Shown: positions 33,974 through 45,730 of the stretch, piece by piece | How the letters are laid out: each line of letters opens with the position of its first letter | How positions within the stretch are numbered: the first letter of the stretch is position 1 | Assembly: GCF_030445035.2 (NCBI RefSeq) | Contig: NC_080673.1 | Location: 163,056,216 to 163,120,215 of the forward strand | Length of the DNA: 64,000 bases | Direction: 5' to 3' | From: Dasypus novemcinctus | Lineage: Eukaryota; Chordata; Mammalia; Cingulata; Dasypodidae | Notes under the pieces: generated by a model | What the model was told of the DNA's origin: nothing | Databases searched by the model: none | What the model saw: only the letters and a program-made list of their open reading frames with translations | Position numbers and translations under genes: made by a program

Positions 33974-34560
33974 AAATGGGGAAAAGATTTGAACAGATGC
34001 TTCTCCAAAGAAGAAATACAAATGGTAAACATCACAAGAAAAAAAATGTTCAAATCACTAGCTATTAGGGAAATGCAAATCAAAACTACAATGAGATACC
34101 ATCTTACTCCCATAAGACTGGCAGCTATCAAAAAAACAGAAGACTACAAGTGCTGGAGAGGATGTGGAGGAATGAGAACACTCATCCACTCCTGGTGGGA
34201 ATGCAGAAGGATCCTGCCATTCTGGAGGACAGTTTGGTGGTTTCTCAAAAAGTTAGCTATAGATTTGCCATATGACCCAGCAATTCCAGTACTGGGTATA
34301 TACCCAGAAGAACTGAAAATAAGGACACAAACCGATATATGCACACCAATGTTCATAGCAGCATTATTTACCCTTGCCAAAAGTTGGAATCAACCCTAAT
34401 GCCCATCAACAGATGAGTGGATAAATAAAATGTGGTATATACATACAATGCAAATACTACAGCTATACGAAGGAATACAGTACAAACACATGTGATAATA
34501 TGGATGAATCTTGAGGACCTTATGTAGAATGAAGCAAGCCAAGCATTGAAGGACAAATAA
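33974..34560 (+). pseudogene. L1 ORF2 part 3: cysteine-rich C-terminus
   Basis: From 33989 to 34399 a single frame reads the ORF2 end: [21 protein letters not shown], the cysteine motif CWRGCGG...WWECR, PYDPAIPVLGIYP and MFIAALFTLAKSWNQP. The frame then stops at 34397 and the last ORF2 residues are scrambled. The Cys-rich segment contributes to L1 RNA binding. Confidence 0.92.
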
Positions 34561-37500
34561 CTACATGACCTCTCTGATATGAAGCAAGCAAACCAAGCTG
34601 TCTCAGAGAACTAGAGACTGGAAGATAGGCTTAAAGGAATTTGGGTATGGGGGAGGAAGTTTGTGAATTGACGCCTACATTGGTGAAATCTATGATAAGC
34701 TGGAGGTAAGTATTTGCACAGGGAGGGGATAAGATGGGGTCATAGGGATACCTAAAAGTGGGGCTTTGCAGGCTTGAGAGGGGCTAGGGTTGGAAGGATG
34801 GGTCAGCTGGCCCAAGGAATTGGGGAGAGGGATGGGGGAAACAGTTGAATATGGGAGACTGTCAGGTATATGATTGAAACTATAATGTTGAGAAAACTCT
34901 TTAGAAAATATAATATGGAAGGATTACATGCTTAAGGTGCAAAAGAGGGGGCATCTGGTACAGGGGCAGGCTTCTAGGGAGTGTGTCAGTGCCCATTTTT
35001 TCAGTGTGTTATATCATTGGGTGGAGACACATACACTGAGTGTGAAGGTGTACCCACATCCTGAGGAGACCTGATGTTCTCAGAGGGAACTGTGACTCTT
35101 GAGAGAATTGGGAGCTCCCAATCAGTTAGGGCAGTCTCGTATGCCAAGTCCTCAGCATTGTTGCAAATATCTGTAAATCTAGTCCTTCAAGTAAGTGAAG
35201 ATTGAGGGGATGGAGAGAGACGTATAGAATAGATGGAAGCAGGGCAACTGGGGGGCAATGGAATTGCTCCACAAGGTCATGTAATGAGGGATATAGGATG
35301 TATTAATCTTACACCAAAATTGTACAAAAGTCTATAAGCTAAAATGTAAACCATAGTGTAAAACTTAAGGAAAATAAAATTTTAAAAATGTATACAGTCT
35401 AAAATATAAACTATAATGTAAACCAAAAGGGAACCATGTTTGATAGCTGTATTTCAAAATCTGTACATCAGCTGCAGCAAATATAACATTAACATGGAAA
35501 AAGATCATTGCTGGGGAAAGGGGAAGATGGTTTGATGTTGGATATATGGGAGTCCCCTATACTGTATGTGTGAATTACTGTTATCTAAAACTTTTTTGAA
35601 GACAAAATTAAGAATTAGAAAAATAAAAAAGAAAGAATGTAGACACTGAGGAAGAAATGAAAGAAAGTGCCTTTCCACTGTACATACAGGGCAACACCTA
35701 TTACAGTGATGAAAGACAAAACATTAAAAACAAAGCTTTATAATATTTTTCATTTTTTAATACACCAACTTATTTTTACTTGATTTTAGTATTTCTAAAT
35801 TAGTAAGTATTCTAGTTCTAAACTCTAAACCCATCACTATATTTCAATTTCCTATTAATTGAATTTGGCATTATATTAGGCTTCATTATTGAAGAAGCTT
35901 TAGACCATGGTGAGGTTCAACTATGGCAGGGGAGGAACACTAGTGTGGGGTGTTATTTATGAGGGGCACATGAGTGGGAGGGAGTTCTCAAGGGCATGTA
36001 TATAGGGGACATAACAGTGTTCTGATATATGTTGGATATTTTCATAGTAGTACAGTTATAAAAATCAACTAAGGGAGTGCTAAATTCCTACCCAGGGGAG
36101 CTCTGTTACATTCCCCAATGGAACAGCAATAATCCCCCAAGTTCAATAGCAAAGACCAACAAGGAAGGATGGTCCAATAATGAGCCCTTGATACTGATGA
36201 CTATGCCTGTGAGCTCATGTGCCTGAAATTTCAACTAGGCCTAGAACTGCAGGGTGCCTAAGCGTTACCTCCTGAGAGTGTCCATGTTGCTCAAATGTGG
36301 CCACTCTCTAAGCCAAATTCAGCATGTAAATGCATTACCTTCCCCAGCATGGGACATGTCTCCCGGGGATGAGCCTCCCTGGTGCCAAGGGATTACTACC
36401 AATCACTAGCTGGTGATGCAACTAGAAAAATACCTTGAATAAAAGGGTCAACTCAGACCAGCAGAATATCTCAGCTTCATGTAGTATCATGTGTTAAAAA
36501 CTGCCTTTTGACCTTAAATAAAAGGGGGAAAGGCAAAGACAAATGAGTTCATATGGCTAAGAGGCTTCAAAAAAGATTCATGAGGTCATCAGAAGGGTTG
36601 CGCTTATGCACACCTCAGCAGGACCCCAGAAAAAGCCAAAGTAGATACAATGCTAGGTACTGGTTCTCCTGAAGGCTACAGAGACCCACAGATGGTCATG
36701 GCATATGGATTTGGAGCTCTGTGCCATGTCTGAGGGCCCTACTTTGGAATTTGTGCTCCTGAGTGTGATGGAGCTAGACTCAGATGTGACCTTTCTACAA
36801 ATGCCTGTTCTGTCACTTTTACTGAACCTGTGGTTGATGCTAGGGATGGTGTATACTCAGGGAACTTGAATCTCTGGGCTGGCCATGTGCCAGCTGGGCC
36901 CTAAGCCTCAGCAGAGTTGTAACTCCTACTCTCAGGTTAGTTGGACTTACCCAGGTCAGCTAACAGGGAAGTAATGATGGTCAACCCCAACACCAGGGAA
37001 TCAAGAGTGCCTACAACTGCAAGCAGAACAATTGCATCCATCAAACATGTGGAATCTAAACCCCCTCTTAATCTAGAGGTGAAGTGGACATCACCATCCC
37101 AGGATATGGATTAGAGTGAACTTACTGATATTCTGTAGTAAAAATATTGTAACTAGTAATAGAAGAAATTGTAGCATTGAGGTAGAGAAAGTGGCCACAG
37201 TAGTTGCTGAGGGCAGGGAGAGGTAAGAAGATATGTGATGTGGGGGCATTTTGGGGACTTTGAGTTGTCCTAAATGATATTGCAGGGTCAGATGCTGGAC
37301 TTTATATATCCCGCCATAACCCATTGAATGTAATGGGGGAGAGTTTGAACTACAGGGTAAACTGTTATCCATGTGGTACAGCAGTGCTCCAAAATATGTT
37401 CACTGAGGGCAATGAGTGTTCCACAATGATGAAAGAGGTTGTCAATGGGGAAAGAGTAGGGTGGGGAGGTAGGGAGTATATGGGAACCTCTTATGTTTTT

Positions 37501-37664
37501 TTAATGTAACATTTTTTTTAGATGTATATATCTTCAAAAAATGCAATTTACTAAAGTGATGTGGGGGTGGGGAGTAGGTTATATGGGAACCTCTTATATT
37601 TTTTAATGTAACATTCCCTGTGATCTATTAACTTTAATTTTAAAAAGTGTTAAATAAATAAAAA
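34561..37664 (+). repeat. Long (about 3.1 kb) 3' UTR of the full-length L1
   Basis: Noncoding tail of the L1, with purine-rich 'gggaggaagtttgtgaattg' near the start and the end block 'tgggaacctcttat...taatgtaacatt' twice, at about 37459-37513 and 37563-37614, 104 bp apart. Related copies lie at 31027-33958 (minus), 41291-43266 (plus) and 60451-61094 (minus). Only this copy has the end duplication. It finishes with A-rich sequence before the flanking duplication. Confidence 0.88.
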
Positions 37665-40509
37665 AGAAGAAAAGGTAACAATTTTAGGGCACAATATACT
37701 AAATGAGGTATTTATAGTACAAAAAATCAATATTGATTAATATTAAGAATACTCTTCATTTTTATTTAATATTATGTCTAAGTAATACTTGTAGGGCATC
37801 TTATGTTCTTCTATGGAAGCTGTATCTCTGTTCAAAGTCACCTTGCTACCAAGTCACACATTTTGAACTTTCCAACATGTTCTGTGAAAGGTTTAATGAA
37901 AGAGTTCAAAAAATTCTGAATAGGATCTGAACAAAAGTTGCCATCAGAACAAGTACCCTTTACTTTCCTAGAGGGATTATCGTTTGAAATATGGATACTC
38001 TTCCAGAGTTGAAAAATACTTTTCTCTCTACTGAGCAGGGTCAACACAGCCTGTCAAAGAATTTCCAAAGGGGCCAGTGATCCTCTGAGGAAGAGAGCTT
38101 CTTAATAGGAATCTATTACAAACACTTTCACTAAAGCAAATGCCTGCTACAGTGGTATGCTCAAAGAGAAGAAGATGCAGAAGTGCTTCACTGAGCAAAG
38201 TGTAACATAATTTCTGATAAATTGAGTCTCCTATCAAGCACAAGCTGGGTTAGAAATGCTGGTACTTTCACAATACAAGCTACTGATGAACATGGAGAGT
38301 GGTGAAGAAACTGATGCTGCATAACCTTGATCATGGTATAAGTAACGCCCCTGGTTACTGTAAGGGCCCCATAATTCAACTGAAGCTTTCTTAGCTAACT
38401 TGCACTTAACATAGTTTCTTGGTTGGCAGATGCTCCCCATTCTTTCTGAAATGCATTTTTTTTCAATGCTTACTGCCTGCTAAAATCTTGCTACCAGGAG
38501 ATTACACTCTTTTATCTACCTGTATACTTCTTCTACCAGCAGACAAATATACATCCCAAGAGTCAGTTCTGTTTTTACCAAACTCTGCTAGCCAGCTGTA
38601 TGGTAATTATAATTGTACTTACAATTTTATAAAATACAAATGTATAGCATTTTAATTGCTATGCTCCAATTTTAATTAAATGTAGTAACCTACTCTAATT
38701 AAATATAGCATATATGGTTTAAATATGATGGCATAAAGAAAGAAAACTCTTCATGAAAACTCAGTTTAATACTTCAGAAAGAACTTCATAAAGTTAAATC
38801 ATAAAAAAAATTTACCATCAAGTAAGAAGACTACAAAAGTTTAGAGGAAAGAATAACAAAAATCTGAGAGGATACTATGATCTGATGGTTTGGCAAACAA
38901 GTCTAAATTTTCATTCCACTTTGAAGAAACCCAAACTGGATTTTTTTACTATGTATGAGTTTTCTGCATGAAAGACTAGACATTACTCTAATAAATATAG
39001 TAACATATTTTTAATGACCAAAATGATTGAGAAATAAGTGTGCATTTATATGATTTAAATTAAAAGAACATAATTATTGTATGTGACATTATTCAAGATC
39101 TTCCCCCAATTTAATCTTTTTAAATTTTATTTATTTATCGACTGTCTCCAGCCCTGATATATCTTTGGCCAACAACTAGCACTAACTGACTTTTGAGTAA
39201 GTGGAGAGTTGCAGGGAGGAATGGATGAAATTGTAAGAGCACAAGAGCATAGGATAAACCTTTACTTTTCATTCAAACTGTATTGCTTATCTAGAAGTCC
39301 ATCTTTGAACAAATTTGCTTGTTATTTGCTTGATTTATTTCTCACTTTATGTCAGAAACAAATTAAGGCATCTTGCATAGACTCGTAAGAGAAAACTAAT
39401 TAACATAAATGTTATGACTTCGTGAAAATTAGCATTCTAAGTCACAGTTTCTTCATCTATAAATGATGGGATATTATGAAGAATAAATGAGATGCCTTAT
39501 AAAAATAAGCACACAGAAGATGTTCAATGAGTGTTGGTTCATATCCTTTTCTTATCAGTACAATGATATATTGCTAATGCATGGTTCTCTTGGTAATTTT
39601 GGAAGTTATTCTGTTTTTATATAATGCTTTGTCTTTTTATAAGTATTTTTCTATATATTCTAATCAATCCACTCAACAAATATTGAGATAAATACAGTCA
39701 AGTATTATCTCCTTTGCACATTAGAAAACTGAAACAGATGAATGTGATGTTTCTAGTTCCAAGTTGTCTCAGAAAGTTAACATAAATTTATGTTTAAAGA
39801 AAACCCTCTCCTTATTCTGAGCTTTCCTCTCTTGTTAATCCCTATAATTCTATGAGATGCCTGAGGTTTTTTTTTAAGGTTTCATTACTTTTCCAAAATG
39901 TTCTTCTTTACACTTACTAATAATCAACAGAAAACACAATTCCATGCTAATGCGTACAGAAGAAATAAAGGACAGAAAGAGAAACTATGAAACTATGAAA
40001 ACATTTGAGTCAAGAAGCTGTTTTCCTCTGACCCCACTGTCCAAGACCAGGCATGAATATTAGGTGCCCTTGTACTATCCTGGCTTTCCTCGGTGTTTCT
40101 TGACTTCTTTCTTGTTTCCATCTTCACGTGGCATTCTCCCCTGTGTCCTGTCCATGTCTTTTCTTCCTTTCCTATAAGAACATCAGTCATATTGGGAGCA
40201 CACTTCAACTCATAACCTACCTCAAATAAGGAGGACATTGGGACCATGGTTGAATTTGCAGAAATTGATCCAGGACCTGAATAGTCAAGAAATTTCTGGA
40301 AACTTAGTTTCTTAAATAGTCCCCACTATTTATAAAACTCAAATTTGTGTTGGACTGTGATGAGAAACTTTTAATTGATGTAATGACTTACCAATTATCT
40401 TTCTTGACAAAAAGTAAAATCAACTCACAGCTAACCATACCTTGTATCACTGTCTCAATTCTGGTCATATTTTTATTATTTTTATTTCTTAACCCTGCTA
40501 CCACCAACA
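37665..40509. other. Intergenic; MIR scrap
   Basis: Mostly unique AT-rich sequence. About 39425-39540 resembles a MIR 3' half ('cacagtttcttcatctataa', 'gatgttcaatgagtgttgg'). No gene is recognised. Confidence 0.45.
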
Positions 40510-40865
40510 CCATCAACACCCAGCCCTTTTGTTTCTGGCTTCATTCATTCAACAAAATGTTTTGAAATTCTTCCATGTTATTGCTTGATGCAACACAATA
40601 GCGTGTTCCTTTTTATTACTAGTTAATATATCCCTGACTTAATATATCTCAACTTACTCATTAATTCTCCTGCTGGTGGATAGTTGAGATATTTCTGATT
40701 CTTGGCTATTATTAATATAGATTCCATGAAATTCTTATACTATATGAAAAATTTTTTCTTGAATAAATAACTAGAAGTAAAATAGTTAGGCAGAGAATTA
40801 GTATATGTTTGCTTTTATTAGGTACTATCAAGTGGTGGTGATATTCCCTTTATAAATGCATGAGA

Positions 40866-41278
40866 AGGGGAAGTGGACTTGGCCCAATGGATAGGGTGTC
40901 TGCCTACCACATGGGAAGTCCACGGTTCAAACCCTGGGCCTCCCTGACCCATGTGGAGCTGGCCCATGCACAGTGCTGATGCACGCAAGGAGTGCCCTAC
41001 CACACAGGGGTGTCCCCCGCATAAGGAAGCCCCAAGCACAAGGAGTGCACCCTGTAAGGAGAGCCACCCAATGCAAAAGAAAGTGCAACCTGCCCAAGAA
41101 TGGTGCCTCACACGGAAAGCTGACACAACAAGATGACACAACAAAAAGAAACACAGTGCCACTGATAAGGATAGAAGCAGTCACAGAAGAATACACAGCA
41201 AATGGACACAGAGAGCATACAACTGGAGGGAAAGGAGAGAGAAATAAATAAATAAATAATCTTTAAAAAAAAAAAAAG
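40866..41278 (+). repeat. Full-length DAS SINE
   Basis: Head GGGAAGTGGACTTGGCCCAA with A-box TGGCCCAATGGATAGGG and B-box GGTTCAAACCC near 40923-40933, the DAS body, and an (AAAT)n plus A-tail at 41241-41278. It is flanked by aaatgcatgaga (40854-40865) and aaatgcatggga (41279-41290). Confidence 0.95.
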
Positions 41279-41290
41279 AAATGCATGGGA

Positions 41291-43266
41291 GGAAGTTTGC
41301 CTGGGGCATAAAGCATGCGAATGTGCTCAAGTGTTCATGGGCCATTGTTGCAGTGGCACACAATAACCAAAGAAATATCAAAATCCAATTCTGGGGAAAC
41401 TCTGCCACATTCTCTAATGGAACAGCAAGAATTCCTTGAGAATAGGGGCAGAGACTAGCAAAGGAGGATGAACTATTGATGGGCCCTTAATTGTGGTGAC
41501 TGTACTTATGAACCTTTACTTCTGAAATGGAAATTTAGTATAGTATTATAGATTGCCTAAGCATTACCTCCTGAGAGACTCCTTGTTCTCAAATGTGGCC
41601 TTTCTCTAGGCCAAAACTCAGTGTGTGAATGCATTACTTTCCCCCAGTGGTGGTGAACATGACTCCTAGGGATGAGCCTCCCTGGCACTGAGAGATTACT
41701 ACCAAGCACCACTAGAAATGTAACAGTAAAAAGACCTTGATCAAAAGGGGGAAAGGTAAAGACAAATGATTTTACATGACTAAGAGACTTCAAAGTGAGC
41801 CAGGAGGTCATTTCAGATATTAAGCTTATGCACAACTCAGCAGGACCTCAAAGACTGTCAAAGTAAATATTGCCTCAAATAGTGGGGCTCCTGAGGGCTC
41901 TGGAGAAATCCAGATGCTGTAGGCAGGACAGACAGCTCAGGAGTTTGGCACTCTGCCAGTGGGCCCTACTTTGGAATTTACATTCCCCAGTGTGATAGAG
42001 TTGGACTCACTTGTGTTTTCCATACACATGACTTTACTGCCTCTATTTGAACCGATAGTTAATACTAGAATTGATAGTTATAAGTCCAAGACACTGAAAT
42101 CTTTGAGCTGTCCATGTGCTAGTTGGGCCTTGTATCAGTTTGCTATAACTGATGAATTCCAAAAAGAAATATTGGATTATGCTTGTAATCTGATCTGTAC
42201 CTGAGCATGACTGAGTTATGATTAGGGCAATTAAAAGACATGGTAAAGAACAGAATTGAGGGTTTCCAATATTGGAGTTTTGATGCTGAAGACTTAAGCT
42301 GGAGTCCCAGGAAAGTCAGCACTCAGAAGAAAGAGAAGCCAGCCCCACGAAGAAAGGAACCTTGAACCTAGAGAAAAGCAAGCCCAGGAACGTAGGAACC
42401 TAGGAAGCATGAATCCTCACAGATGCCAGCAGCCATCTTGCTCCAAATAGACCTTGTTGAGGGAATTAACTTATGCTTTATGGTATCTGTAAGCTCCTAC
42501 CCAAAAAAAATACCCTTTATAAACCCCAACAGATTTCTAGTATTTTGCATCAGCACCCCTTTGGCTGACTAATACAGGCCCTGAATCTTAACAGATTTGC
42601 AATACCTACTCTCCATTGGACTCACCCAGGACAACTAACAAGGAGAAGAAGATGGACAATGACCATCACAAGGAACAGAGAGAGTCTGCAACTGCAAGCA
42701 AGAAAGTCCATCCATCTGCCCCATGGGACCTAAAAACCCTCTCAATTAGAGATGGAGTAGGCATCACCATTACAGAATCCTCAGGATAGGGGAATGGATG
42801 ATGGACTAGAGTGACTCACAGTTGTTCTACCATAGACTTGTTGAGATCCTAGCAATGCAAGAACTTTTATCATGGATGTGGAGGCACTGGCCACTGGAGA
42901 TTCTGAGGGGAGAGGGAAAAATAGGTGTAATTTGTGAGCATTTTTGAGACTTGAAAATTATATTGAATAGCATTTCAATGAAAGATACAGGCTATTGTAT
43001 ATCATGTAATAACTTGCAAAAATGTGTGGGAGAGTGTGTAAACTACCATGTAAACTATGATCATCACTTAGTGACAATGCTTTAAGATGTGTTCATCAAT
43101 TGTGGTAAATGTACTACACTAATGTAGTATGTTGCTGCTGTGAGAAAGTATTGGAGGGCTAGGGAATGGGGGCATATGGGAAACCCCTATATTTTCTATG
43201 CAACATTTATGTAATCTAGTTTTCTTTAAAAAACAAATAAAAAATAAACAAAATTAAGATAAATAA
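41291..43266 (+). mobile_element. 5'-truncated L1 3' UTR, split by an LTR-like repeat
   Basis: Homologous to 35900-37660: 'gagcctccctggcactgaga', 'gggggaaaggtaaagacaaa' and 'catatgggaaacccctat' near the end, then an A-rich tail. It is interrupted at 42131-42576. The flanking text aaatgcatgggag (41279) and aaatgtatgggag (43267) is the likely target-site duplication, shared with the neighbouring SINE. Confidence 0.88.
42131..42576 (+). repeat. LTR-like repeat (TG...CA family), sense
   Basis: It starts TGTATCAGTTTGCTATAACT and ends CTTTGGCTGACTAATACA, 446 bp. Near-duplication ggcct (42126-42130) and ggccc (42577-42581). The surrounding L1 3' UTR text is continuous across it when compared with about 36890-36910. 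This is the sense-oriented version of 44793, 59128 and 62810. Confidence 0.82.
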
Positions 43267-43361
43267 ATAAATGTATGGGAGTTCCAGTTGCTCCACATTC
43301 ACATGGGCAGTTGGTATTGTCAGTGATTTTTAATGTATATTTTACTCATTCTAAATATTTT

Positions 43362-43764
43362 TCTCCTCCCCCCCCAACCTGCTGTTTTTGCTGTCTGTGT
43401 CCATTCACTGTGTGATCTTCTTTGTCTATTTCTCTTGTTGTCTTCTCTTCTCATTTTCTCCTCTAGGATTCACCAGGATTTGATCCTGGGGACCTCCAAT
43501 GTGGAGAAAGGTTCCCTGTCACTTGCACCACCTCAGTCCCTGGTTTCTGTTGTATCTTGCCTTGACTCCTCCTTTATCTCTCTTTTTGTTGCATCATCAT
43601 CTTCCTGCATAGCTTGTCATGCAGGCCTGGCTTGCCATGTGAACACTGGCTCACTGCATGGGCCTGGCTTACTGCACAGACATGCCTTTACCAGGAGGCA
43701 CCAGGAATTAAACTTGGGTCCTCCCATATGGTAGATGGAAGCCCAATTACTTGAGCCACTTCCC
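43362..43764 (-). repeat. DAS-type SINE, antisense, older subfamily
   Basis: The minus strand begins 'ggggaagtggctcaagtaat' and has a B-box-like region near 43705-43715, with a pyrimidine-rich A-tail remnant at the left. Target duplication cattctaaatatttt (43347-43361) and cattctaaatgtttt (43765-43779), one mismatch in 15. Confidence 0.9.
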
Positions 43765-44157
43765 CATTCTAAATGTTTTGTAGCAATATTACATAATGGT
43801 TTTAATTTACATTTCCTTGGTAACTAATGATGCTGTACCTTTTCATATGTATTTGGTCATTCATATGTCTTCTTTTCTGAAGTTTCTGATGCCTGTTACT
43901 TTATTAGATTGTCTTTTTATTCTTGCTTTTTCAGAGTTCTTTATATATTTTAGATAAGAGTCATTTGTCAGATATTTTCATTGAAAAATTTTCCACTAAC
44001 TATAGCTTCCCTTTTCATTTTTGATAAGGAGATTTTAATTTTAATTAAATCCAAATTAACATTTTTTATGCTTAGGTGTCTTAGGGCTTATTCAAAACAT
44101 GTTTGCCTACACCAAGATTGTGAAGATATTATCCTGATTTAGTTGTAACGTTTAAAT

Positions 44158-44369
44158 CAGGGTTTCTCAATCCTGGCAGTACAGAAATTTTGAACTGGTT
44201 ATTCTTTGTTGTGGTAAGGATTTTCCTATGCACTATAGGATATTTTGTAACATCCTGAGCCTATATCACTAGATGATAGTAGCAGCTTAAGTCAAAACTA
44301 CCAATAATGTCTCCAGAAATTTCCCAATGTCCTCTGAGGGGCAAAATCACTGTCCATTGAAAATCATTT
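44158..44369 (+). mobile_element. MER5A (non-autonomous hAT DNA transposon)
   Basis: It starts CAGGGTTTCTCAATC, with 'attctttgttgtggtaagga', 'aatgtctccagaaatttccc' and 'gaggggcaaaatcac' in MER5A order, and ends 'ccattgaaaatcattt', the inverted terminal repeat. It is flanked by 8-bp gtttaaat (44150-44157) and atttaaat (44370-44377), the duplication size of hAT elements. Confidence 0.9.
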
Positions 44370-44792
44370 ATTTAAATCTATGGTACAAGTGAATTTAATT
44401 TTTGTTTGTCACATTATTAGTGTTCTAGGCTTATTTTTTCTAGATGTAAATCAAGTAGTTCCAGCACTCTTTGTTGATAAGATTTCCCATGCACCATTGC
44501 CTTGAATTGATGTCTATCTTAAAAATCAATTAAAAATGTAAGCATCTATTTCTGTATTCTTTAATCTATCTTATTGATTATTTGTCTATCTTTATTTATC
44601 CTACTTATTCAAAATTGCTTTGGCTACTCTAAGACATTTGCATTTTCATATAAATTTAGCATACTGATCAAACTGTACAAAATCTCTTCTGGGAGTTTGA
44701 TTGAGATTTCATTACAACTATAGAAATCCTAAAAATGTTGCATTTCACAATCCATAAACATAACCTATTCTTTTTTCATGTATTTTGGGTCC

Positions 44793-45257
44793 TGTATTAG
44801 TCAGCGAAAGGGGTTCTGATGCAAAATACCAGAAACTGATTGGTTTTTATAAAGGGTATTTATTTGGGGTAGGAGCTTACAGATTCCAGGCCATAAAGCA
44901 TAAGTTACTTCCCTCACCAAAGTCTCTTTTCATGTGTTGGAATGAGATGGCTGCGCCTGCAAGGGTTCAGGCTTCCTGGGTTTCTCCCTTCCTGGGACTT
45001 GCTTCTCTTTCCTCTGTGTGCTTACTTCCTGGGGCTCCAGCTTAAAGCTTCAGCATCAAACTCCAACATCAAAACCGCAACATTAAGAACCCCCAACTTT
45101 GTTCTTTGCCATGCCCCACCAAGGCGAGGACTCAGCACCCTAATGACTGACCCAATCAAAGCCCCAATCACAACTCATTCACGTTCAGGTACAAACCAGA
45201 TCACAAACATAATCCAATATTTATTTTTGGAATTCATAACTATATCAAACTGCCACA
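44793..45257 (-). repeat. LTR-like repeat (TG...CA family), antisense
   Basis: It runs from TGTATTAGTCAGCGAAAGGG to 'catatcaaactgccaca' (plus-strand face), 465 bp. An inverted AAATAAATACCC lies at about 44865-44876. Flanking 5-mers ggtcc (44788-44792) and ggtgc (45258-45262) match at four of five positions. Confidence 0.82.
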
Positions 45258-45730
45258 GGTGCTCTATAATTTCTCAGCAAATTTCTGTAATTTTCAATGT
45301 AAAGTTTTTGTACATCTTTTGTAAATATATATTACATGTACTTGATGTTTTCTGATAACATTATAAAATCTAATTGTTGTTTGTGTATCGTATTTATAAT
45401 TTTTGTCTAATGACCTAGAATCCAAAAATTTCTCTGACTTCTCTTTTTTAGTTCAGTACTTGATAGATTTCTTTGGATTTTCTACATTCTAGTTGTGTTT
45501 TTCACAAATAAAGAGTTTAATTTCTTTCCAAACTCTTTACCTTTTTTTTTCTTGTCTTCTTTAATTGGTTAGGACATTCAACAGAATGTTAAATAGAAGT
45601 GATGAAAGTGAACATTCATGCACAATATCTGATCTCAAAGGGAAAGCATTCAATATTTTACCATTAAATGTGATTTAGCAGAAGGTTTTCATATTCAAGC
45701 AGTTCCTTTCTATTCCTAGTTGGACTGCTG

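Larger units (their letters stand above)
18943..37664 (+). mobile_element. Full-length L1 LINE, interrupted by three later insertions
   Basis: The segments 18943-22830, 30805-31026, 33974-37664 read in order as one L1: 5' UTR, ORF1, ORF2, long 3' UTR and an A-rich tail. Candidate duplication agaagaaaagg flanks the whole (18932-18942 and 37665-37675). Subtracting the SINE (20713-20815), retrovirus (22831-30799) and antisense L1 (31027-33958) leaves about 7.7 kb, the size of an intact L1 of this type. Both ORFs are broken, and part of the endonuclease is deleted, so it cannot move itself. Confidence 0.85.
40510..45730 (-). mobile_element. Old L1, antisense, host of six nested insertions
   Basis: Pieces at 40510-40865, 43267-43361, 43765-44157, 44370-44792 and 45258-45730 read in order as the reverse of an old L1 from its 3' end into ORF2 (for example 'ttcagagttctttatatatt', 'tcaaaattgctttggctact', the reverse of ORF2 C-terminal text). 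About 1.75 kb of L1 remains after removing a DAS SINE, an L1 3' fragment with its own LTR-like repeat, a second DAS SINE, a MER5A and another LTR-like repeat. Outer limits are approximate. Confidence 0.75.

Noticed and set aside
40866..40940. tRNA gene at the head of the DAS SINEs
   Set aside because: A- and B-box-like words are present, but the sequence does not form a full tRNA and is followed by the SINE body and tail.
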